From Ricinus communis (Eukaryota; Streptophyta; Magnoliopsida; Malpighiales; Euphorbiaceae): a DNA stretch of 64,000 nt. The stretch covers positions 26,435,688 to 26,499,687 of the forward strand of contig NC_063264.1 of the NCBI RefSeq assembly GCF_019578655.1. Direction: 5' to 3'. The notes beneath the pieces are model-generated. The model saw only the letters and a list, made by a program, of their open reading frames with translations, searched no databases and was not told the origin of the DNA. A program made the position numbers and the translations under genes. Shown here in pieces: positions 36,640 through 47,649 of the stretch (position 1 is its first letter; the number at the start of each line of letters is the position of its first letter).

Positions 36640-37215
36640 TAGAATGGTTATTTCTTATGAGAAATATGGTCCGATGGCTGTTCTCCACTAACCATAAGGA
36701 TATAGGGACTCTATATTTCATCTTTAGTGCCATTGCTGGAGTGATGGGCACATGCTTCTCAGTACTGATTCGTGTGGAATTAGCATGACCTAGTAATCAA
36801 ATTCTTAGTGGGCATCACCAGCTTTATAATGTTTTAATAACGGCTCACACTTTTTAGACAATTCTTGCCGATCAAATTCTCGGCAAGTATGCATCTTAGT
36901 CAAAGAACTGGTTGGAACACAAGAACCATAAGGGAGGGCTGGGAAGACAAGCAGAGCGATAAGGAAGAGAGAGTGGCATTGGAGAGGCACAACTTGATCT
37001 TTAAGGTAAGTAAGCTCCAATAGCTCTTTATCCGTGAGCTTTAATCCAATCCACCCTGTCATTTTCAACTTGATTCCGCCTATCAATCAAAGATGCTAAG
37101 AGTAAGCGTAAGCTCACCCATAAGCTCTTCGAGCTTTCTCCGCCAGAGACAGTAGAAAAGGGGAGAAGCGACTCGCCTACGAAGCTTCGCTTCCCGGAGT
37201 AGGGCTTGTACTCTT
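36640..37215 (+). other. Mitochondrial DNA insert (NUMT) within gypsy element b
   Basis: The left part is the start of mitochondrial cox1 (next entry). The right part, about 36856-37215, is GC-richer than its surroundings and ends in a segment with GAAGCTTCGCTTCCCGGAG, of the kind found in plant mitochondrial intergenic DNA. It has an open minus frame (36805-37086, 93 residues) I cannot name. The two parts are not contiguous in cox1, so the insert is a mosaic of mitochondrial pieces. Gypsy protease-region sequence lies on both sides. Confidence 0.75.
36657..36855 (+). pseudogene. cox1: cox1 5' fragment (mitochondrial cytochrome c oxidase subunit 1)
   Basis: Translation from 36657 gives [39 protein letters not shown] and VELA. 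A TGA then replaces the usual arginine codon (36786-36788), and the frame continues PSNQILSGHHQLYNVLITAH. This is the highly conserved N-terminus of plant cytochrome oxidase subunit 1, about 64 codons. Changes such as CGA to TGA and several glycine-to-serine codons look like C-to-T/G-to-A decay after transfer to the nucleus. The match stops near 36855. Confidence 0.92.
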
Positions 37216-37219
37216 AGAT

Positions 37220-37980
37220 GAATACATCTTTTAGAGTCTTACCCTTTGGTTCACCCTTAACTTCATTCTCATAGTAACCCAACCCGTGAAGTCTAGAAGC
37301 TCTACAATACCTTACTAGTTCTTTTCTAGCCCCATTCTAGGCATCAAATCCATCTTTTGAATATGTTGGCTACTTTAGGATCCATGTAATCCTCATAGAG
37401 CAGTATCTTAGAATCTAGTAGGGGCTTCCAGCTCTTTGATAACTTCTTGAATGGCAAAGATAATCTTTCCACCTTAGTGTTGATAATCACTATTTTGCCT
37501 TCACGAGGGAACTTGACCTTTTGATGCACGGTGGAAGGAACTCCTCCTAGGGAATGGAACCAAGCCCTTTCCAATAACAATGCAACAGTTACTAGGATAT
37601 CCAAGATAGTGAATTTCACCTAGGATTCAATAGGACTTGTCTTTACCAATGCTGAAAATGTCCCTTCCACGCCTCTCTTTGTTTACTCATAGGCTCTTAC
37701 AACCATATATGATGGTTTTAGGTTTTTCGTAGTCATCCCGAATTTAGGGAGTATGTGAGAATGACACACATTGATGGCTGACCCATTATCCACCATCACA
37801 CATGAGATCCTTTTTCCTTTGATTTCTGCTGCTATATAGAGAGCCTTATTATGGTCTCTTTCCTTGAGTGGTAAGTCCTTATCCAAGAAAATGATCATCC
37901 CAGTGGTTAACCTCTTCAAAGAATGATTCCTTTTATTACTAATAACATTATTCAATGAAGGCTTAATTCGAAATTTGTTG
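37220..37980 (-). pseudogene. Gypsy (Tat/Ogre) aspartic protease region, broken
   Basis: Frame 37683-37955 minus contains DKDLPLKERDHNKALYIAAE, then KGKRISCVMVDNGSAINVCH and ILPKFGMT. DNGSA is the catalytic aspartate region of this lineage's protease. Frame 37344-37619 continues with TILDILVTVALLLERAWFHS and VPSTVHQKVKFPREGK. Frame shifts lie between. It would cleave the element polyprotein in an active copy. Confidence 0.85.
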
Positions 37981-38910
37981 GTGGTATATAATGTGGTAGT
38001 TTTCTCTTTTATAAATTATTTATTATGCGAATTTAAAGATTTCGAATCGTATTAAAAAATTAAAATAAAAATATTTAAAATCAAATGTATCTATTTATTA
38101 TTTGATTTTCTATTAATCATATTGAAATTATCTTTTAAAATGATTATGAATTTTATTATAGTTATTATCATATTGTTATGTATTATACCGAACCTTGCAT
38201 TTAGAAAAAGAAATGTGTAAAAGGAAACTCAATTTTCTCTTTCGTTTTTACATATGTTTATGATTTTTTTTTTCTGTTCAAATTTTTTTCCCACCAATTG
38301 TAAAACTAATATTATACTCATGTGTTATAATAGCAGTAGAAGTAAATAGGAGTAGTATATACAAATATTATTGTTTTATTTTATTAAATATTTAATATTA
38401 TAATAAAATGTAAATATATGATATGAAAACCAAGTGTATCTTTTTTATTAGAGTTCTATATGATAAAGTAATGGTAAGTAGAGTTTGTGGGATATATTAG
38501 AGATATAGATGTCCAAAGATGCAACTACATACAATGGTGGGCGTACAAATTGGTTGTTCTCAAGGAATTGTGACATCCAAAGCTTAACAAATATATATAA
38601 ATATAGAAGGAATATGATTCTGATTATGGTTTGGTTTTAGAATGTGGAGAGATATTGAGTATCAATTAGGATAGGAATTAATTATATATACTCTGAGAAT
38701 TATGTAACTAATAATAATTGAATCAAATAGAGTTAGTCATGAACAGATTGATTCGGATAAGAAGAATAATCATATCATCTAAAATTCGGATGATGCTATT
38801 TATGCATACACCTACAAGCATTCTTTCTCCTTATTATGACTATGACATCATAATTAATGATTTGGCTACATTTGCATAAATATACATAATCCTAACACAC
38901 ACACAAAAGA
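37981..38910. other. AT-rich DNA, nothing recognised
   Basis: No supported frame or repeat match to other parts of the window. A patch at 38450-38780 is more complex in sequence but unassigned. Confidence 0.45.
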
Positions 38911-39339
38911 AATGAGGTTTAACTCTATTTTTTAGTTTTCTGGCAAATCTGTTGAAAGAATTTTTCGAATTATTTCTATTTTTTTCCTATTTTATTTTTT
39001 TATTAAATATTCAATTTGTACTAATTTGTACTAAATTCAAAAATATATAATATTAATAATTAATTCTATTATATTACTAATATTAATAGAATTATGAATT
39101 CTAAATTCATTCTTACTAAATTCATTTTATTTATATTTATTATATTTATATATTAATTATTAATTTTTATATTTTATTTTATATTTATTTTATGTTAATT
39201 TATTAATTCTTATTAATTTAATTCTATTTATTTTATTTATATTTAATATTTATTTATTAAATTAATTCTATTTTATATTTTTAAAATTATTGATTATTCT
39301 TAAAATGGATAATTGCAAATATAAGAATCACAAAATTCT

Positions 39340-39483
39340 ATCGAATCATGAAGGACGGGAAGATTCTTCGAATCTAGCCATACTATTTCGTTATATTGAC
39401 AATTTCAAAAAATTGTTCATACTATGAGCATAATATGCTGGTGGTCGGGCAAATGCGCCCTCATTGTCTAGTGGTTCAAGAGA
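39340..39483 (+). other. Plastid DNA insert (NUPT): trnE promoter and 5' end of trnE-UUC
   Basis: GGTCGGGCAAATGCGCCCTC followed by ATTGTCTAGTGGTTCA is the start of plastid tRNA-Glu (from 39457), cut off after about 27 bases, so no tRNA can be made. Just upstream is a plastid (bacterial-type) promoter: TTGACA at 39396-39401 and TACTAT at 39420-39425, 18-bp spacing. The AT-rich run before 39340, back to about 38910, may also be plastid trnT-trnE spacer, but I am less sure. Confidence 0.8.
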
Positions 39484-40740
39484 AACAAAAGAAATGTCAT
39501 TCTATTATAGATTCTATAAGACATTGATAGGCTTATATTATGTATATATATTTAAGGCATTTTAGTGATTTATTGGTATATTTTATATATATAATATGTG
39601 AAAATATGTTATTATCTCACTTTAGTCTTATTGTCTAATTTCAAGTGTTAATAACCAAAAAGGGAGAATATGAACTAAATATTCATAAATGGGTTTAAAT
39701 TGGACCGTTGCTGCAAAGGCTCAGAATAAAGACATGTAGACTACTAATTTTGCTGGCTTAGCTGAAAAAGACAAGGCTTACAAGGAGAAATTTATTAGTT
39801 ATTATGTAATTAAGGATAAATATTTTTAAGTTGTTTATTTTATTTAGGATAGTTAAGACAATAATTATAGAAGTGTTATGCTTAGAGAAGGACTCTGCAA
39901 AAGGGATCTCTACAAGTAGTGGAAACCAATTAAACAAGGCAAAGGTTGCACTTGTCTATTTTTTTTTCCTCTCTAAATTCCCTATAGTCATCTTTTACAA
40001 ACACTTAGTTAGTTTTGCATTACTCTTTCAAAGATTAAAGAAGCTTTTCAAGATATAGAGAGTGAGGATCAATCATCTTCATACCTTGAAGAACTTCTGA
40101 TTTTTGAAGGAGCTTTAATTTTCTATTTTATTTTTTATGTCTTTCTATTTAATTACAATGACCGTTAGATTAAATATGTTAGGCTAATTTCCACAAGTGT
40201 TTAGTTTGGCCTTTCTACTTATGTATGAACCTTATTTATTATGAGTTTAATAAGTGATTTTTTTATCCATATAACTTTATTAATTTCATCTATTATTATT
40301 AATTGATCATCATATTAATTTAATAATAATATTTGTTATGAAATCTTTAGGTTAAAAATATTAGAAATACTACCTTTACTTTAATCTATGTTGGTAGAAG
40401 AAACCTAGGTTGCATCATTAGCTTGAGTGATTTAGTATGAGCTAGACTAAATTTGACAATTAACCTAGGTTAAAAGGTACATCATCATCTCATTTATTAG
40501 ATTTGGGCTTAAGGGAAAATAAGGAGATTACTAAGTATGAGCTAGACTAAATATTATTTTATCATATAGTTTATATTAATCATTCCATTTGCATATTTTA
40601 CTTTCTAGTTTATCTAATTTCTTTTATAAACCTTAAATTATTCTCAAAATATTGGCTTATAGTGTTTAGAATTGTTTTTAGTATTTTTGGTGTGATAGTT
40701 GGTCTTTATAGTACATATGCTCTACAGTTTCTTGTGAGAT
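39484..40740 (+). repeat. Possible gypsy LTR or leader, plus strand
   Basis: GGCATTTTAGTGATTTATTG near the start, a 3' half with TTCTTGTGAGATCGACCACT (40728-40748), and no coding frame. This wording is common at gypsy LTR/leader junctions in dicots. No partner LTR or pol was found, so the call is tentative. Confidence 0.35.
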
Positions 40741-40886
40741 CGACCACTAAGAGAGATATGTTTGTGAATTTAAGAAAATAAACCCGTAGGAGAGATATAT
40801 TTGTAAACATGAAAAAATCCTCGTGCAAAGGGTATAGTTGAAGATGTGAGAAAACAACTCCATAAAAGGGGTGTATTTGTAATTAA
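40741..40886. repeat. Short array of the 39-bp minisatellite
   Basis: About 3.5 degenerate units matching 1262-2311 (GAGATATGTTTGTGAAT.., ACAACTCCATAAAAGGGGTG). It lies 38 kb from the main array and is flanked by LTR-derived DNA on both sides. Confidence 0.85.
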
Positions 40887-41005
40887 GAGAAACTGGAAAG
40901 TCAACCACAACTCACAAGTCCAAAAATTTATAGTGGTACGACCAAATTTTGCCTACATCCACTCCACAAGAATCCTCTTGAGATTTTCACTATCAAATAG
41001 AAGCT
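40887..41005 (-). repeat. SIRE-like LTR fragment
   Basis: The reverse complement matches 34325-34440 almost base for base (TCACAAGTCCAAAAATTTAT, GAATCCTCTTGAGATTTTCA). It is a short piece of the LTR family seen at 33621-34515. Confidence 0.85.
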
Positions 41006-43010
41006 GCAAAAGTTTTAGGACGAGGTAGAGGAGACTCAAAATCATCATCGTCAGCATTAACGCATATATTTTTTCCTTTTTTAAAAAACCCATCCAAATT
41101 CAGCTTTTTTCTTTCCTCAGCAGTAGGAGAAATATTTTCCAATTTCAACTACCAAAAAATACAAATCAATAAAAAATAATAATATAAAATATAAGAAAAA
41201 ATAAAAGATAACTTTCTAGCAGATTCACAAAATATACTCTTTTTAAGAAACTTGAAAGGAGTTGAAGATGAACTCCAATTCAGAATACGAGAAACACTAC
41301 CACTTATAAGAACAACAAGCTTTCCGATAACATACTTACAACATTCATAAAACTAAAGTTGAAATGCAAGAGGAAAGTCAATCAAACGATAGAAATTACT
41401 GCCTTTTGTAATAACTTTAGCAAGAATCTTATTCTTCCAAGAATCAATAGTGACATCAAACACTTCTTTACCCCATGGATAATCATTCACCTTTTCACTA
41501 TCAATTATATCAAAAAGAGACTTGTGAACCAACTTATCCTTAGGAGAAGTCAACAAAATATATTAACAAAGTATAAAACAACAATTTTCATCGCATCTTT
41601 ATCACAATCTCACCTCTTTGGCAGAAAACACTCTTCAACTGATTATTTATTAATTTTCTTAACACCAGCAAAATACTTCTCAATAATAGCATTCTAACCT
41701 CTAGAAACATTAAGCTTATTGCACTCACCAATACAACTCAAACCTATAATGATTGCAAACTCTTCAATACCAAATTTCAATTTAACACCTTTGATACAAA
41801 TCCGCAACTTATTATCAACTTCTTGATACACCTCTCTCAACAACAAATAGTGAACATGTTGTGGTTGAAACTTCGGCATTTGAAGAAAATGACCAAAATA
41901 AGTATTATCAAACAACTCTAATTGCTTTTTTGAAAGTTTAGATTTCAATTGACCAATAACTTCTTCACCAATATGACTGCCTATTTTTGCACAAAAATGA
42001 TCTTCACGTTCAATCAAAAACGGCAAAACAAAAATATAAAAAAATAAAATAAATAAAGATCATTCTAATAGTAAAGTTAAATATATAAAACATATACTTA
42101 AAATATAACAAACATATAAGATGAGTATGCTAAACAAACACAAAAATAATAACAGAGAAATATCAACAAGGGATTGTATACAATTTTATTTTTCATCAAC
42201 TATAAAAATAAAATCATAAATAAAGAAAATATAAAATAAACAACCCTAATAATTATGCTAATACAATAAAGGAAAATTATAATACTGTTATTGCACAAAA
42301 GAATAAAAAAATAATTTTATTTGAACTAAAGCAAACACAAAAACTAAATATATAATAAAAATATATAAATTATATAATAACTAAAAATTAAAGTAGAAAA
42401 CTCATATACAACTAATTAAAATAAATAAATTCAAAAATAAAAAATGATTAAGAAAAAAGCACATTTAATCTAGTTGAGGTATTTCATCAAATACGCAAAA
42501 TGCATATAAGAGACAAAGAATAAAAACATAAAAATCACTATCAAACAAACAACAAATATGCCAAAAATATAACAAATACAAAAAATACAAAAGATATACC
42601 TAACTAAAACCGAAATACATAAGCAAAAACTAAAATAAAAAAATAATGTAATTTTTTTTCAAAAGAATACCTTGATCGAGGCATTTGAAGCGGACTCTTG
42701 AATAGTGACTTTTCTTCGTTTAGCACTACTTTCAACTTTTTCCTTTTCTTTAACAGAAGAAGATGAAGGAACATCTCTCTTCTTTATTAATTTTTCCTCT
42801 ATAATATTTTTAGATGAAAAAATACCAATATTTTGCTTCTTTTTCAAACTCTTGGCTACTGATTTCTTACCCATTTTCTTAGAAATAATATTACCTGAAA
42901 TCTTCTTCTTACCAACAGAAATAGGATTTGCCAAATTTCTTAAGATTTAAAAAAAAAGATTTATTTCATTTAGAAGAAGTAGAAGAACGAGTTAAAACCA
43001 TCCTTTAAAT
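41006..43010 (-). pseudogene. DUF1985-family gene relic A
   Basis: Minus strand. It begins near 43005 with MVLTRSS.., then a lysine-rich stretch (42934-42659), then a DUF1985-type domain at 42026-41694 (SKKQLELFDNTYFGHFLQMP, VHYLLLREVYQEVDNKL, LKFGIEEFAIIIGLSCIGEC). The domain continues at 41556-41353 (NDYPWGKEVFDVTIDSWK, FYRLIDFPLAFQL), and an ILNWSSSSTPFKFL-type tail lies at 41225-41290. DUF1985 genes are expanded in plants and often carried by Mutator-like elements with Ulp1 protease domains. No Ulp1 domain is seen here. Stops and frame breaks make it a probable pseudogene, though some breaks could be introns. Homologous to relic B at 48961-55990. Confidence 0.75.
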
Positions 43011-43297
43011 AAAATTAGTTACAAAATCCTATATGTATATATCCAATATTCAAAGAAACTGAAAGAAACAAATGCCATGCAACACAATGAGAGTGTCGAA
43101 CAAGAAGGAAGAAATAAAGATTTGAAAATGAAAATGAAAAAGGAAGTTAGAAGAAAGAAAAAGAAAGAGAGAGAAGAGTGGAAAAAACAGTAAAAATGAT
43201 ATAAGTAGAGTCAAAGTAAGTAAAAATGAAAGGAAAAAAAAGTATAGTAAAAATGATATTTTTTCTAAAAAATATAATATAACAGCTTATCCAACAT

Positions 43298-45001
43298 GAA
43301 TTCGGTAGTCTAATAGGTTAATCAACCGTAACTGGGCTTAAAACCCTAATATAAGACTAGCAGGTTTTGGCATATTTAATTAGAGTTTGAACTTATTTAG
43401 GTTGAGATCATAATGAATAGGCCTTCTCATAACAAGTAGTCCATTAGGCTTAAAAGCTGGACAAAGAACATAACATGTAATTGGGTTAGAATAGGTAGGC
43501 CTTATACATAATTGGTTAGTAAGTTGAGGAAATTAGCCTAAGTCTATGTAGCCTATCTTAATCAATCAGTCACTTAATCATGTATTGGGTTAAAACACAA
43601 TAAAAAAATAAAGAAAACAAAGTAGAAAGAAAAACCCTAACTATTACAACCTAACTACGATTCTGAAACTTAGAAAGACCTAAAATTATACATAGGCCGA
43701 GAATACATCGAAATACGCCAAAATACAAAAAAGAAGGTGTCTAGCTTGGTCGACCGATTGGCTATGCATGAAGAGCCAATCGACTCAATATACAGCCAAT
43801 TGGTTCTATATTAAGTCGATCGGCTCTAGGGTCTCAAGACAAATTTTGTTTGATTTTTCTTCAATCGCTAGTATAATTTCGCATCCCTAGAGCGAATTTC
43901 CATATGCACAAGCATTAAAAATTAATTAGAATAAGATAAAATGGATAAACACAAAAGTAAAAGTTACAGAAGCTAAATAAAATCCTAAATTGCTAAAACT
44001 CTAAATCTTATAAACTAACAGAAGATTATCAAAACAAAAAGTATCATGTTTTATCAGGCTTAGTTACTTAATCATATTAACAACGAGATCTAAATGTTAA
44101 CTCTATAATATGTTTTTAATCAAATTTAAAATTCTAATCGGCAAAATATCATATCTAAAAAATCTAATTTTTAATATCAGATTCAAAACTCTATCGTTAT
44201 GCATATTAATAAAAAACCTAATCTAATCATATTTATGAAATATCAAAATCTAATACTGTTTCTAAGAGAAAATTATATAAAATAACACAAAATGAATGAA
44301 AGAACCGATTTTTATGATGGATGCAGATGTATAGTGGAAGGAACTCTTAAGTTGTCAACATAGATATTGGATCTGCGAGTCTCGGACGATGATGAAACAG
44401 TTGAATCAAAAACTAGGTAGGAATTGAGAGCTGGATCTGGCTTTGTAAAATCTCTTGTCAATTGAAAAAAGGTTTCAAAAAATTATCTTTCTTCAGTGGT
44501 TTGTCTCCTAAAACCATTCTTTCTTTAGTGGCTTGGGCATTCGAATATTAACTACGATCATTAGTGCAATTCTTTCGGTTTTCTTTTGATTTTCTCTCTT
44601 TTTGTTCTTTCTTAGTGTTTCTTATCTTTTAATTTCACTTACTATTGAATTTCAATTCTTGCCTCCTCCTTGAAACCCTAAACACCTCTTACTATTTTTA
44701 CAGCTAGGGTTTTAAAGAAAACCCTAGAGAAAGGGATAAATTATAGGATATATCGATAAATACCCAATTTATTTATTTAAAATCTAAGTAATTGTTAATA
44801 AAATAATGTGGTCGTCAAACTTAACTTTTTTTAACAATTAGGTCTAAATTGATTTCAAAAAGACAATTCTAGTTGGATTAACCTTGATCCCAACCTTAGA
44901 TTCACCTATTCTTCACCTCTCGAGACCCGTGAAAGCAGTATCTTCCATCATATGATTTTCTATTTTACCCTTGATATCTAGATCTGGAAAAGAGGTGCTG
45001 A
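43298..45001 (-). repeat. Tat/Ogre-type LTR copy c with internal inversion
   Basis: 43545-45001 aligns in minus orientation with copy b, including the palindrome cluster at 43750-43828 and the pyrimidine-rich TTTTCTCTCTTTTTGTTC region. But 43298-43543 (CCAACATGAATTCGGTAGTC ... ACATAATTGGTTAGTAAG) aligns with copy a at 9398-9660 in plus orientation. So this end of the LTR is inverted relative to the rest. The LTR's true 3' end is missing. Its start near 45001 is degenerate (GAGGTGCTGAGAGTTGCC). Confidence 0.7.
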
Positions 45002-46030
45002 GAGTTGCCCATGATTTGTCGAAATTTATGAGCATGCAAATGCATTAAATACATTAAGACCAATCTAAGACATCAAGGATACATCAAGAAATATTTAAGT
45101 TGTATAAGCCATGCTTCGTAAGGTCAAACTTTGATTGATGATTCGATGTGGGACCATGCCCGCTTGGGTTGAGGACTTCACCAGCTTAGAACTTCGCTCC
45201 ATTGGGAAATCGTCGATATCACTCCATTGTGGTTTGAGGACTTCGCCAGCTTGAATTTAAGAACTTCACCTGCTTTTCGAGAACTACGTCTATTGGAATT
45301 GGGATCCACGCCCATGGAATTGGGAGCTACGTCCTATGATTGAGAACCATGCTAGTTGATTTAGGAACCACACTTATTTAATTTGGGAGCCATGCTCGCT
45401 AATTTTAGGAACCATGCTCATTTGATTTGGGAGCCATGCCCGATTATTTGGAAACCACGCCCGATGATTTGGGAGCCATGCCTGCTGATTTTAGGAACCA
45501 TGCCCATCTGATTTAGGAGCCACGCCAGATGATTAGGAACCACGCCCCAGGAGCCATACCCGATGGTTTGGGAACCACTCCAATTTGATTTAGGAGCCAC
45601 GCTCGTTTGATTTGGGAGCCACGCCCGATGATTTGGGAACCATGCCTGTCGATTTGGGAACCACGCCCGATGATTTGCAGTTATAGAGAGTTCCCTCTAG
45701 CTTCTTGATTACTTTCCACTTTGGAATTCAGTTATGTTGTGATTTCCACTTCGGGTTGTGATTTGGTATGTATTTTATTCTCTTAGATAACTTCCACTTC
45801 GAGATGTGAATTAATGATCTTCCACTGATTATATTCTACTATAGGATGATGATTATTCTGCTTTGGAATATAAATTGATGATCTTCAACTTCGAGAAGTA
45901 AGCTTTATAATCTCCGCTTTGAGAAGTAAACTTGTTTCTTAGAACTTGAACTAGTTCTCCACTTCTAGGAATAGGCTTGTGATCTTCCACTTCGGGATGT
46001 ATGATGAAATTCTACTTCGGAAAGTAAACT
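45002..46030 (-). repeat. Spacer tandem repeats of gypsy element c
   Basis: 45120-45260 repeats GAGGACTTCGCC.GCTT units, as in element b. 45290-45680 has about sixteen copies of a 21-24-bp unit (GGGAGCCATGCCCGATGATT, with GGAACCACGCCC variants). 45700-46030 has TTCCACTTCGGGA.GT-type units of about 28 bp. So there are three different short tandem repeat types in one spacer. Any frames here (for example 45418-45600 minus) come from the repeat. Confidence 0.85.
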
Positions 46031-47039
46031 AAGTGTAGATCAACACTTATTGCAGCGAGATTCTTATTCATCGAACTTTTATTCATTTTTCTGTTATAGA
46101 TTAGTGGTACATATATAAGTGTACAAAGATTCATTAAGCAAAAAATAATGAGGGTGCATGATATGCATGTTATGTATGACATGTAATGTATTTTTAAAAA
46201 TTATCCTTTAACTTAGAGGCATTCTGGTGCCCATCAATATCAACACTTTGCGAGTTCAATCGCTTGCTCTTCGACACATGGCATGGAGCCTAATAGTCGA
46301 TGGAAAGAGATCAAGACAATGATGCATATCAGAGACCTAAAAGTCATGATGACTGCAAGAAGTATGGTTCTAGAGATAACTCAAGCATGAAAGGACTAAA
46401 TAGTTTTTCCTGGAGGCTGTACTGATACATGTGTAATGACAGTTGGCCTCGCAACAATCTCATGCAATTAGCAACCAAATCTCTTTTCTTTTCTTACTTT
46501 ACGCCCTAATTTTTATCTAAGCTGCCCTTTCAGGTTTTTAACTTAGCAGGCTAATATCTTAACTTTTGCTTAATCTATCCTTTCAAGTTTTCAACTTAGC
46601 AGATTCTATTTTTCCTAAGCCGCGCTTTCAGATTTTTAACTTACCATTTTTTTTCTTTATACTTTTCTCTTTTTTTTTTCTTATTTTCTTTTTTTGCAAA
46701 TTTGGTTACTCAAGTACTTGCAGTCACTTTTGTTAAGCCTGCAGATGATTCTACTAATTTTTAGAACTTCTCCTGAGACAAGATTGAAAGACCCTAGCTT
46801 TATTAATTCATTGAGTCACGTCAAGATTGATGAGGCCTGAGTGCTACAAATTTTTGGGTTTTCTTACAAGAAACACAAGAACAAAATTCGAAGGAAAAAA
46901 TAATCTTGCTTCTATTTAGATCTCATAGATTCTGCTTCTTATTTTATTTTTCCTTCTGGTAGCGTAAGCAATAAAAATTGATGGGCAAGTTTGACAAAAA
47001 TTCTAATCAATTTTTTCTTCATATAATCTAGGCACAACA

Positions 47040-47124
<85 letters not shown>

Positions 47125-47640
47125 CATAATACTACTCTTGTTATCAATTAGTCCTTTCAAATTTTCTATTCAACTATCTTTTCCTCACTTTTTCTTAAAT
47201 TTTTCCTGACTAGCCTATGAAGGTCCTCTAGTCAGCAGGATCTATCTTTCTATTTTTTCTATTTTTTCAAAAGACAGTATATGAAACTTGTGAACTTATT
47301 GCCCTCGAGATTTGAACTTCTTTCAGCATCTTCGAGCATAATAATTCTCTTGTCTCTTTTTCTTCTTTTTTTTATATATAGAAGTTTCTAACTTGGTTTA
47401 GATTCTTTTTGGAGTCAAATGCAATAGGTCTTGCACCTTTTCAGGGTTAAAGTATTAATTTTTAATCTCTTCTAATATTTGAGGGTCCCTACTTCAAGGT
47501 TATAATAATGTAATGGAGAACGAATTCAGCCCTATTGCTTTGCCTTTAGTGTTTGAATAATTGTACTCCCTTGATTCATTCGTGAGCATCAAATACTATC
47601 TCATTTTTCTTTCTCTTTCCTTTTTTTTTTGTTCTCTCAC
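46031..47640. other. Non-coding interior of gypsy element c
   Basis: It contains three roughly 70-bp copies of a block with TTTCAGGTTTTTAACTTAGC (46490-46650) and a long (TA)n tract at 47041-47120. No reading frame is supported. Confidence 0.6.
47041..47120. repeat. (TA)n microsatellite, about 40 units
   Basis: Uninterrupted TA dinucleotides over about 80 bp. Such tracts are unstable and prone to assembly error. Confidence 0.95.
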
Positions 47641-47649
47641 TTTTCTCTC

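Larger units (their letters stand above)
30786..38000 (-). mobile_element. Tat/Ogre-lineage Ty3/gypsy element b, decayed, minus strand
   Basis: In minus-strand order: protease (37955-37680), a region interrupted by mitochondrial DNA (36640-37215), reverse transcriptase, RNase H, a second archaeal-type RNase H, a SIRE-like LTR replacing the integrase region (33621-34515), a spacer of short tandem repeats (33127-33620), and the LTR. Dual RNase H plus a long repeat-bearing spacer before the LTR is characteristic of the Tat/Ogre branch. Gag and the 5' LTR are missing on the right, so the element is truncated near 38000. Confidence 0.85.

Noticed and set aside
36805..37086. 93-residue minus frame as a nuclear gene
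   Set aside because: It lies in the mitochondrial-derived insert and partly opposite cox1 sequence. I cannot match it to a known protein.
39457..39483. tRNA-Glu gene
   Set aside because: Only the first 27 bases or so of plastid trnE are present. Anticodon arm and 3' half are missing.
45120..45680. Possible CRISPR-like array
   Set aside because: Units of 21-24 bp are contiguous, degenerate and without unique spacers. They lie in a eukaryotic retrotransposon spacer.
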